Positions 1 to 7,213 of a stretch of DNA of 8,416 nt are shown one piece after another. The DNA comes from Prevotella sp. GTDB lineage: Bacteria; Bacteroidota; Bacteroidia; Bacteroidales; Bacteroidaceae. A program made the translations under genes and the position numbers. Where the stretch lies: NCBI GenBank assembly GCA_017632825.1, contig JAGBQP010000128.1:1-8416 (forward strand). The letters are read 5' to 3'. The notes under the pieces were generated by a model that was not told the DNA's origin, did no database searches, and saw only the letters and a program-made list of their open reading frames with translations. Every line of letters begins with the position of its first letter. The first letter of the stretch is position 1.

Positions 1-1103
1 GCACGGTCCACCTCAACCACATGCCCGCTATCGAGATAGCCGATAGCAGCCAGAATCTCGCCTAACTTACGCGCTATGGTGGTTTTACCCGTACCCGGAT
101 TACCCGTGAGAATGATGTGCATAGCCATCTTCTGCTGTTCACCGAGACCACGCTCGGCACGCTGCACACTGTTCTGCACGGCATAGGCAATCTCACGAAC
201 AGCCTGCTTCACCTCGTCCATACCGATAAACGAGTTCATGTCGTCAAGAATCTCGTCTAACGTTCGCTCCTTAGGCACATAGCCGACGATATCGTCTTTC
301 TCTACCTGTTCGGCATTGGTCCCCCGGCTGATGAAGGCAGTGAAGATATCCTCAGCCGTCTTCATGGCTACATGGGCATTTCCAAAGGTCTCGTCCTTCG
401 TCTTAATACGGTACTTGAAGAGACGCTGTAACTGCTGGTCGGCCTCAGGTGAGAAGTTCGTAATGCCATACTTGATACGAAGGTCGAGCTTCGTGATATC
501 GCAGAGTTCCTGATAATTCGGAGTAGGCAGGCGGAACATATACTTGAATCGGTTCTTCACCGCAGGATTGCTCTCAAGGAAATCGTCGAGGCCCTTGGGC
601 AAGCCTGCCATGATGACGATAGGATTGTCATCCCACTTGTCCATTTCGACAAACAGCTTGTCAAGGGGATTAACCTGATTGGAGTATTTGTCGGGCAACA
701 GCTTCTGCACATTATCGAAGAACAGAAGACCGCCACGAGCCTTCTTGATATTGTCGTCCCACTTGTCAACAAAACGCGAATAGTCCACAGCATCGACCAT
801 CGTCAGCTTGGGCTTCTCGATGATTTTATGCTGATAAAAGTAGTCACGCAAAATTTCGGCCAACGCCGTCTTGCCCGTTCCCGTCTCACCAACAATAATG
901 GTATTGACCGACAGGCGCACATTGGCAATATCCTTACGCGACTGCAGATAGGCATAGGTATCGACAATCGTCTTCAGCTGGTTCTTTACCTCATGGAGCC
1001 CTACAATTCTGTCAAGCACACGCTGGTTGGCAAGCGGTCTTCCACACCACTTGCAGAACTTCGCAATACTGCGATTCTCCTTATGACAGTGTTCGCAAAT
1101 CAT
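1..1103 (-). CDS. Zinc-ribbon, tandem CbxX/CfqX-type AAA+ ATPase (C-terminus beyond window)
   Basis: The visible part is 367 complete codons with no stop before the left edge. Residues 3-20 form a small zinc ribbon (C3-x2-C6, C17-x2-C20). A first AAA+ domain spans about 32-275, with Walker A GETGTGKT at 72-79, a Walker B-like strand GGLLFFDN at 124-131 and a probable arginine finger in NPAVKNRF (R185). A second begins near 288 ([12 protein letters not shown]) with Walker A GNPGTGKT at 334-341; its Walker B lies off the edge. The IVG/IGM-x-EVK entry motifs and NP-x3-RF motif are typical of the CbxX/CfqX (SpoVK, EccA) branch, whose members act as hexameric remodelling ATPases. In domain 1 the Walker B glutamate is Asn131, so that domain may bind ATP without hydrolysing it well. 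The start is set by an ATGA overlap with the kinase stop. The family is secure; the substrate is unknown. Membership in a type VII secretion system is not supported by the neighbours. Confidence 0.9.
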   Translation of the reverse strand, partial: MICEHCHKENRSIAKFCKWCGRPLANQRVLDRIVGLHEVKNQLKTIVDTYAYLQSRKDIANVRLSVNTIIVGETGTGKTALAEILRDYFYQHKIIEKPKLTMVDAVDYSRFVDKWDDNIKKARGGLLFFDNVQKLLPDKYSNQVNPLDKLFVEMDKWDDNPIVIMAGLPKGLDDFLESNPAVKNRFKYMFRLPTPNYQELCDITKLDLRIKYGITNFSPEADQQLQRLFKYRIKTKDETFGNAHVAMKTAEDIFTAFISRGTNAEQVEKDDIVGYVPKERTLDEILDDMNSFIGMDEVKQAVREIAYAVQNSVQRAERGLGEQQKMAMHIILTGNPGTGKTTIARKLGEILAAIGYLDSGHVVEVDR

Positions 1104-4100
1104 TCAATGTCTTTTTCTAATTGCTTGATGACTTCATGAGGTTTCAACTTCCAGTTGTTGTCCAAATAGGGATTGCGGACATTCATGAGACTGGGACTGA
1201 AGATGATGAACTCTGCCACCAAAACGGCAACAAGCGTACTCCATAATATATAATGTATCACGGACTCACCGCTGATTGAACGTATCTGATCTGTGACATC
1301 ATCGAGGACTGCAAACTTCGAACCCTTATACTTAAAGGATTTCGTCTTGAACGTGTAATAAAGCGGTTCCAACAGCGATGACTTGATATCGTCATCGAAC
1401 ACCTCGCTGATGAGCTTATTGTCTGCATTCTGATCGCCACGGAAATCTGTCAGATGACATATCAGCATATAGACCAGCGTCATGATGATGATGGCGATAT
1501 TGAACATGCCGGGCATACTACCGTTAAGCCACTTCAGAATCTGTATCGGTATGATGCACGACAAGGCACCCAGCAATCCGCAAAGCACCGACATCAAGAA
1601 GCCGAAGCCACGGAAGTAGGCACGCATAGCGGCTATCAGCAGTGTCACGCCACCCAAGGGTATGCCTATTGTGATAAAGGAATGGCGAAGCAGGAAATCG
1701 CGGCCTGTGACGCCAAAGATAAGCACGAGGAACATCCACAGGCCACAGAGGCTATAGAAAACATAGCGCCAGCTGTCCTCCTTGTGCTTAGCACGCTCCC
1801 ACCCCTTCTTGACGGAATTCATCTTGTTGACGGTCTCCTGACGGGCAGCCATGAAGCGCTTATAGTAACGCTGGTTCTTATCGAATGAACCTAACGTCAT
1901 GACCCAGTCTTCCAAAGAGCGCTCGTAACTATACTCTTCGCTGAAATCGGCCTGAGGATTCTCATGATAGAACACAGACAACCACTGGGCGAAATAGCCG
2001 TTACGTATCTCATTGCGAATCAGACCGCTGCTATTGTGACTTATCTGCAAGCCATCGGGCAGTTCGGTACCGTCGGGCAACAGATAAGAGGGAACGACAC
2101 CCAACATACTACAGAAACGATAGACGGCAGTAGGTAAATCGTACGCGCTTAACCGTTCGCGGTTTTCTTCTGATTTCATATCGAAGCAGCGATTGGCTGC
2201 TGACAGTTCTTCCATCCAGCCATGTAACTGGGCATAGTAAACGAAACGTCCGTCGGGATTAGCAACATCATCCATCTCTGCACAGAACTCTTCGGGTGAC
2301 ATGTGCTCGGCATTCTTCAAACGCTCCTTCAGCAGATAGCCCACCTTCTCCGGCGTATCGGCAGAACGCAGGTCATAGGCAGCATCGCGGTCCAGATTGT
2401 AAAGCACCTTGTAAGCCAGCGTCATGGAGAAAGGCTGACCCTTTGTCATGATGCGGAGGCTCTCGCAGGCCATGACATCCTCATGGCTATACATCCACGA
2501 TAACAGGCGGCCATCAGTCAGGCTCTTCCACGCATCTTCAGGCAGATTACCATAACCGAAGGAATGTACAATCTGCTGGAGTGTTGTTGACGGGTATCTC
2601 GTGAGGAACGGGATTTCGGGGTCCATCTCGAAAACCAGTTTCATGATAGCCTTTCGTACATGCTCGGGCTTTGTGGTATCCAGGTCGGCAAAGTAAGAAC
2701 GCAAACGCTTGACATCACACCTGGTGTGGGTTTCCAAATAAATGAACAGGCTGTCGTTCGGGTTCTTCAACATCAGACCATACTGTTCGACGTAACTCAA
2801 CACCGAGACCGCGATAGAATGGACATCATCACAAAGAGTGCCTTGAACATCCTTATACGGATAGGAAGGCTCCATTGTATAGATGCTGGCCATCAAGCCT
2901 GCATGCTGGTCCACGGGATAGCGATTGACGACAATATCCTTGACGGCGGTAGCCAGCTTCTGATTGCCACAGGACTCCAGCCACTGACTGATTCGGCCAT
3001 TGTAGAGATAACCAATAGCCAGACGCTCATTGTCAATCAGAAGGGGTATCAGCTCATGCACGTTTTCGGCCACCAGATTACGATCGGGGTCAACAATAAA
3101 GCTCTTATACCTCAGGAACGGTGACGACAAATCGACTTTAACGTCTTCGCCCAGGAACCAGCGCTCTACCTCGTCATAACCCCAACGACTTTGGGGATTG
3201 ACAACGGTCAGTCCCTGTACGATGGTCTTCACGGCCTCTGGAAGTTCGTTCAGTCGCGGCAGGCGTCCCTCGTTTTTCTGGCGCATCATGATGCGCTCAT
3301 TGGAGCTCAGGGGGTTATCGCCAATCCAGAGTGAGAACAACGTGATACCAAGTGAATAGAAATCGGCAGCAGGTGTCACCTCAACAACGCCGTCTATCAC
3401 ATCAGAATACATCTCGGGTGCCGCAAAGATGGGCGTACGAGCCTGTGATGTGCGGTGAGAGGTTCCATCGTTCTCCAACATGCTGGAAATACCGAAATCG
3501 CCCAACACCAACTGTTCATGTGCACTATCACGGAAGAAGAAGTTGGACGGTTTGATGTCCTTATGCAGAATATTGTAGTTATGACAATAGGCCAAAGCTG
3601 CGGCACCCTGCAAGGCAATGCGGCGGAACTGGTCGATATTGCCATCTAACCGATAGTTGCTCAGTGTTCCACCAGCCATATACTCCATCAGCTCATAATA
3701 ACGGTGCTTACCGTCAACATAGGTCTTACCGAAGTCGTATATCTTCACAATCATCTCGAAATCAAACGACCGGATGACCTGAAGCATCTTCTTGTTGATA
3801 TCAAAATTGGGATAATAGACCTTCAACACATAGGGCTTCTCGTCGTTCTCGACAAGAAACACCTGCGCTTCGCCGGAATTGTCGCTCAAACACTCCAGGT
3901 TTCTATAGTTGACACCTTTCAGTTTGAAGAACGAATTGTCAGTATCAGAAAGTCCATGCTCTCCTGTCTGGGTTCTCAGCGTCTGGGAGAGGTCTGCCAA
4001 GGGCATTTGCTCAACGACACGTACTGTACGCAAGGTTGCAGCTAAGCCCTCATCCTCTGCCGGCGCAGGATTCCCTATCGGGTTAACTATTGTTTTATCA

Positions 4101-4108
4101 TCAATCAT
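1100..4108 (-). CDS. Membrane-anchored serine/threonine protein kinase with long C-terminal extension
   Basis: A 1002-residue protein with a Hanks-type kinase domain at about 68-320. Visible motifs are the ATP-binding lysine in YVLKVYY (K96), the catalytic loop HKDIKPSN (182-189, D184 and N189), DFG (204-206) and AAPE (229-232). The segment between DFG and APE holds T216, S217, T220, S221 and T225 as possible autophosphorylation sites. The glycine loop is degenerate (SGEAQVF, 78-84), and no glutamate is obvious where helix C should be (about 102-115). Residues 330-780 are mostly helical in character, match nothing I recognise, and carry three spaced G-x4-W motifs. Five hydrophobic segments follow at about 783-800, 809-829, 834-856, 868-886 and 951-970. 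With the kinase in the cytosol, the last 30 residues would be periplasmic. The gene overlaps both neighbours by four bases (ATGA), which fixes its start and implies translational coupling. The kinase call is firm; ligand and substrates are unknown. Confidence 0.92.
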   Translation of the reverse strand: MIDDKTIVNPIGNPAPAEDEGLAATLRTVRVVEQMPLADLSQTLRTQTGEHGLSDTDNSFFKLKGVNYRNLECLSDNSGEAQVFLVENDEKPYVLKVYYPNFDINKKMLQVIRSFDFEMIVKIYDFGKTYVDGKHRYYELMEYMAGGTLSNYRLDGNIDQFRRIALQGAAALAYCHNYNILHKDIKPSNFFFRDSAHEQLVLGDFGISSMLENDGTSHRTSQARTPIFAAPEMYSDVIDGVVEVTPAADFYSLGITLFSLWIGDNPLSSNERIMMRQKNEGRLPRLNELPEAVKTIVQGLTVVNPQSRWGYDEVERWFLGEDVKVDLSSPFLRYKSFIVDPDRNLVAENVHELIPLLIDNERLAIGYLYNGRISQWLESCGNQKLATAVKDIVVNRYPVDQHAGLMASIYTMEPSYPYKDVQGTLCDDVHSIAVSVLSYVEQYGLMLKNPNDSLFIYLETHTRCDVKRLRSYFADLDTTKPEHVRKAIMKLVFEMDPEIPFLTRYPSTTLQQIVHSFGYGNLPEDAWKSLTDGRLLSWMYSHEDVMACESLRIMTKGQPFSMTLAYKVLYNLDRDAAYDLRSADTPEKVGYLLKERLKNAEHMSPEEFCAEMDDVANPDGRFVYYAQLHGWMEELSAANRCFDMKSEENRERLSAYDLPTAVYRFCSMLGVVPSYLLPDGTELPDGLQISHNSSGLIRNEIRNGYFAQWLSVFYHENPQADFSEEYSYERSLEDWVMTLGSFDKNQRYYKRFMAARQETVNKMNSVKKGWERAKHKEDSWRYVFYSLCGLWMFLVLIFGVTGRDFLLRHSFITIGIPLGGVTLLIAAMRAYFRGFGFLMSVLCGLLGALSCIIPIQILKWLNGSMPGMFNIAIIIMTLVYMLICHLTDFRGDQNADNKLISEVFDDDIKSSLLEPLYYTFKTKSFKYKGSKFAVLDDVTDQIRSISGESVIHYILWSTLVAVLVAEFIIFSPSLMNVRNPYLDNNWKLKPHEVIKQLEKDIE
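1976..3007 (-). repeat. Three degenerate G-x4-W motifs in the kinase C-terminal region (protein level)
   Basis: Within the kinase, [12 protein letters not shown] (368-379), [12 protein letters not shown] (530-541) and [12 protein letters not shown] (701-712) share the pattern hydrophobic-x-x-G-[RY]-hydrophobic-x-x-W-[LM]. The glycines are 162 and 171 residues apart, which suggests about three divergent copies of one helical domain of roughly 165 residues. The motifs are read directly. That they mark a repeated fold is inference, because the sequence between them is weakly similar at best. Confidence 0.5.
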
Positions 4109-5037
4109 GACTTATCGTCTTTAATGTCTTTTTTAGTATTCTTGCCCAAGACAATCCACTTTCCTCCTAACTGAGGCTTGGCACAACCACAAGGACTGCT
4201 GTGCATAGCCCCCTTGTAATTGCAGACCCACGCCAGACGTACGCCAACAGGCTTCAAAGCCATGGCATAGTTTCGGGCCTTAACAGGTGACGGCTGTGCC
4301 TGGACAGCCATTGCCTCAAGAAGTTGTGTCAAGGCTTCAACCTTTTGGTCTTTTAGCTGTTGCAGCTCTTCCTTGGACATTCGTTTTGTAGGTTCTGTCT
4401 TAATGGTTTCTGAAAGACCGCGATCCTTAGCGAGGAGCGTCAGAACACGCTCACGCAGTTTGCTGTTCATTTGGTCGCGTACCAAGTCACGCTCGGAGGA
4501 ATAAGGCAGCTTCATCTGAAGTTCCTCATACTCACGGGCCAACTGTAACATTTCCTGATAGTCAGGACGCTCTTTCATTTCTGCCACCAACTGCAGGGCT
4601 TCCTCAGTCAATGGTGTGCCGCATTGCTTACAGAATGCGAAATCATTCAAAGTATGACAGGTGGGACAGACTATACCGCCACGTGGACTGCCGCACTCAG
4701 GGCAATAAGCCTCTGTTCCGGCCAGCGTGGCACCGCAAAACGAACACACGTCACTCTTAACATAGTGATGACAAATCTCGCAGAAGTCTGAATCAGGGTC
4801 CATCTCACTTCCACAATTGGGGCAAGCACCCATTAGCAAAGGCTTTCCGCAAGACAAGCAAAACATTGCACCTGGCTCGTTTGAAGAACCACAAAAAGGG
4901 CATGCAATGCCTACTGCCGCTTGATTTACAACTTGAGTGTCTTCTGGTATAGATTGTTCTTTTTCAACGAGTTTGCCGTGCGGCAACTTCTGCTTACCGA
5001 CGTCTTCATCGTTTTGTTTTATCGTAAATTCTGTCAT
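4105..5037 (-). CDS. Multi-zinc-ribbon protein, first gene of kinase/AAA+ operon
   Basis: A 310-residue soluble protein with no signal peptide or membrane segment. Residues 46-139 hold eight CxxC knuckles (starting at C46, C60, C72, C86, C98, C112, C124, C136), evenly spaced as about four zinc ribbons of the double-zinc-ribbon type. Residues 145-245 are charged and helical and look partly coiled coil. A separate C-terminal part (about 255-298) has aromatic residues and a second cysteine cluster (C272, C283, C285) within VCNYKGAMHSSPCGC, possibly another metal site. Such ribbon arrays usually serve as protein- or nucleic-acid-binding scaffolds. The ribbon at the N-terminus of the AAA+ protein two genes downstream looks similar, which suggests a shared assembly role. 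The stop overlaps the kinase start (ATGA). The start at 5037 lies about 30 bases after a strong promoter box, with no Shine-Dalgarno sequence. The architecture is secure; the function is unknown. Confidence 0.85.
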   Translation of the reverse strand: MTEFTIKQNDEDVGKQKLPHGKLVEKEQSIPEDTQVVNQAAVGIACPFCGSSNEPGAMFCLSCGKPLLMGACPNCGSEMDPDSDFCEICHHYVKSDVCSFCGATLAGTEAYCPECGSPRGGIVCPTCHTLNDFAFCKQCGTPLTEEALQLVAEMKERPDYQEMLQLAREYEELQMKLPYSSERDLVRDQMNSKLRERVLTLLAKDRGLSETIKTEPTKRMSKEELQQLKDQKVEALTQLLEAMAVQAQPSPVKARNYAMALKPVGVRLAWVCNYKGAMHSSPCGCAKPQLGGKWIVLGKNTKKDIKDDKS

Positions 5038-5068
5038 AATGTCTCGTCGTTTTTAGCAATGATTGGGG

Positions 5069-5100
5069 CAAAGATACAAAAAAATCACGAAACGCAACAA
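5069..5100 (-). promoter_or_regulatory. Bacteroidota-type promoter for the zinc-ribbon/kinase/AAA+ operon
   Basis: On the minus strand TATCTTTG (5076-5069) matches the Bacteroidota -7 consensus TAnnTTTG exactly. A TTGTTG stretch (5100-5095) lies 18-21 bases upstream, the right distance for the -33 TTG element. Transcription would start only a few bases downstream, leaving a leader of roughly 25 bases before the ATG at 5037. No operator or riboswitch is visible in so short a leader. Confidence 0.75.
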
Positions 5101-5132
5101 AAAAACCGCCGTAAATTTACATTTACGACGGC
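5099..5132 (-). terminator. Rho-independent terminator of the M13 peptidase gene
   Basis: Read on the minus strand, an 11-base-pair stem with a four-base loop is followed by seven T (5105-5099). The arms are 5131-5121 and 5116-5106. The one imperfect pair is a G-U wobble in the minus-strand transcript but a C-A mismatch in the plus-strand one, so it fits termination of leftward transcription. It begins about 28 bases after the peptidase stop. T-runs on the other flank (5134-5147) could also allow weak termination of rightward transcripts. Confidence 0.85.
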
Positions 5133-5159
5133 ATTTTTTATTTTTTCTCTGAAATAATC

Positions 5160-7193
5160 TTACCAAAGCTGCAAGCGCTGCGCTTTCGGTATAAACATTT
5201 TATCACCTTCTTTTACGCCAAAGGCCTCATACCAAGCATCAATATGGGGCAGTGCGCCATTAACGCGCCAACGTCCCAGAGAGTGAGGATCGCTCTTGGT
5301 TCTGTTACGGATTTCAGCCTCAGTGATATTACCTGCCCATACGCCGGCATAAGCCAGGAAGAAACGCTGATCAGCAGTCAGTCCATCGATAACGGGCAGC
5401 GGATGATTCTTCGTAGCATTCTTGAAAGCGGCATAGGCCACCTGCAGGCCACCATGATCAGCCAGATTCTCGCCAAGCGTCAAACGACCATTGGCCTTCA
5501 GGTCGGGCAACACGCTGATTGACGAGAAGAAATCAGCATACTTATCTGTACGTTCTGTAAAATTCTTTCCGTCTGATTCTTTCCACCAGTCGTGCATGTT
5601 TCCGTCTTTGTCAAATTGGCGTCCCTGATCATCAAAACCATGAGTCATCTCATGACCTATCACCACGCCGATAGCGCCATAATTAAAGGCATCGTCGGCT
5701 GTCATATCAAAGAACGGAACTTGCAGAATTCCAGCGGGGAAACAGATTTCGTTCGTGGTAGGATTATAGTAAGCATTCACCGTCTGAGGCGTCATGTACC
5801 AATCGTCGATATCGACAGGTTTACCTGCTGTGTGGTCGATGCCATACCAGTTCCAGAACTTACCGACTTCCTGCATGTTCTCATAGTAAGATTTTTTTAA
5901 GTCAATCGAGAGACGTGACATATCAATCCACTTGTCAGGATAACCCACCTTGACATAGAAGGTATTAAGCTTCAGCAGGGCGTTCACCTTTGTAGAATCG
6001 TCCATCCAATCCTGAGCAGCGATGCGCTCGCCGAGAGCTATCTGCAGGTTCTTGATGAGTTTCTGCATGCGCTCCTTAGCGGCAGCAGGGAAATATTTCT
6101 CCACATAAATCTTGCCCAATGCCTGACCCATAGCACCCTGAACAGCACTTGTAGCACGGCGCCACAGGGGATAGTCCTCTTTGCGGCCTGACATGGTGCG
6201 ACCAAAGAAATCGAAATTAGCTTCACGCACCTTATCAGTCAAGCGACTGGCAGCTCCCATGATGACCCCCCACTCCATATAGTCACGATACTCAGCGGGC
6301 TTCATCTTAGTCACCAGGGCCTCGGCACCTGCCATAAATGCAGGCTGTCCGACAATCAGCTCCTGCATGTACTTTGACTGCAGGCCCTGGGCATTCATTA
6401 CCTCTTCCAAACGCAGGTGGGGATAGTTCTTCTTAAACTCAGCCAGCGTGGTCTTGTTGTAATTGGCCTGCGGGTTACGCAACTCCGTGCGACTCTTTGA
6501 CACCTTTGCCAATGCCAACTCGACCTTCCATACATTCTGCATTTTCTTTGTAGCAACACCTTTCGAGAAGCCAAAGAGCTGGAACATACGGACAATATGC
6601 TTTTTGTAAGCCTCACGAATCTTCGTCGTAGCCTCATCGTTCTCGAGGTAGTAGTCCTTCTGTCCGAGTGTCAGACCGCCCTGACTTACACTGAGAATAT
6701 TCTGTGAAGCGTTTTTCTCGTCAGCTCCCATGCCTGCATTATAGAACTGAATGTCACCATAAGGCGCCATGGTGAGCTGGACATCATTGAGCTGCTGGAT
6801 GGTCTTGGCAGCCTCCAGCTTCTTGATAAGCGGCATCACAGGAGCCAGCCCCTCTTGCTCACGACGGGCAGAGTCCATGGCCAATTTATAGAGGTCGCTG
6901 AGTTTACGCTCTGTGGTACCCTCCGGATAGGTTTTCTCTAAGAGTTCCTTCAGAATACCATTGATGCGTTTGTTGTTGTCTTCGGCCAGACGGTCGAAAG
7001 ACCCAAAGCGTGAATAGGCTGCAGGTAAGGGGTTGGCCTTCATCCATCCACCGCAAGCATAGGTGTAAAAATCGTCACCAGCCTTTGCACTGGTGTCCAT
7101 GTCGGCCAGATTGATACCCGACCGCAACTGAGCCGTCGCTCCGACGGCCATAGTAGCTATGGCCATGATAGTTAATAATTTCTTTTTCATCAT
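5160..7193 (-). CDS. pepO: Secreted M13-family zinc metallopeptidase (PepO/neprilysin-like)
   Basis: A 677-residue endopeptidase of usual length for bacterial M13 enzymes, which cleave oligopeptides outside the cytoplasm. Residues 1-21 are a Sec signal peptide (Lys-rich start, hydrophobic core, ATA cleavage site before Q22) with no lipobox cysteine, so it should be free in the periplasm or exported. The N-terminal M13 domain spans about 35-415 and the catalytic domain about 465-677. The zinc site is HEMTH (H514, E515, H518) with the third ligand E575 in GENLAD and D579. NAYYNP (473-478) is the substrate-backbone motif. H637 and R643 in HSLGRWR match the transition-state histidine and substrate arginine of neprilysin. 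The final residue is the conserved Trp, though the C-x-x-W cysteine of animal enzymes is absent, as is usual in bacteria. Two adjacent ATGs are possible starts (7193, 7190). The gene lies 20 bases after the ABC-F stop with no clear promoter between, and ends before a strong terminator. Confidence 0.95.
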   Translation of the reverse strand: MMKKKLLTIMAIATMAVGATAQLRSGINLADMDTSAKAGDDFYTYACGGWMKANPLPAAYSRFGSFDRLAEDNNKRINGILKELLEKTYPEGTTERKLSDLYKLAMDSARREQEGLAPVMPLIKKLEAAKTIQQLNDVQLTMAPYGDIQFYNAGMGADEKNASQNILSVSQGGLTLGQKDYYLENDEATTKIREAYKKHIVRMFQLFGFSKGVATKKMQNVWKVELALAKVSKSRTELRNPQANYNKTTLAEFKKNYPHLRLEEVMNAQGLQSKYMQELIVGQPAFMAGAEALVTKMKPAEYRDYMEWGVIMGAASRLTDKVREANFDFFGRTMSGRKEDYPLWRRATSAVQGAMGQALGKIYVEKYFPAAAKERMQKLIKNLQIALGERIAAQDWMDDSTKVNALLKLNTFYVKVGYPDKWIDMSRLSIDLKKSYYENMQEVGKFWNWYGIDHTAGKPVDIDDWYMTPQTVNAYYNPTTNEICFPAGILQVPFFDMTADDAFNYGAIGVVIGHEMTHGFDDQGRQFDKDGNMHDWWKESDGKNFTERTDKYADFFSSISVLPDLKANGRLTLGENLADHGGLQVAYAAFKNATKNHPLPVIDGLTADQRFFLAYAGVWAGNITEAEIRNRTKSDPHSLGRWRVNGALPHIDAWYEAFGVKEGDKMFIPKAQRLQLW

Positions 7194-7213
7194 GTTGTAT
7201 ATTAAAATGATTT

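Noticed and set aside
1..1103. Type VII secretion (EccA-like) assignment for the CbxX-type ATPase.
   Set aside because: The AAA+ family is the same, but EccA has one such domain with a TPR N-terminus. Here there are tandem domains with a zinc ribbon, and no ESX components are nearby.
1714..1721. A second perfect TATCTTTG box on the minus strand inside the kinase gene.
   Set aside because: It encodes part of the first membrane segment, has no convincing TTG element 18-21 bases upstream, and no gene starts nearby. Probably chance.
1454..3124. Open frames of up to about 150 codons on the plus strand opposite the kinase gene (for example 2660-3124 and 1454-1888).
   Set aside because: They lie wholly inside a kinase with clear domains, have low-complexity or His/Gln-rich translations typical of antisense shadows, and lack promoter boxes or recognisable motifs.
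4921..5157. A 78-codon plus-strand frame spanning the gap between the zinc-ribbon and peptidase genes.
   Set aside because: The gap is explained by a promoter and a terminator on the minus strand; the translation is Phe/Lys-rich from A/T runs and resembles no protein.
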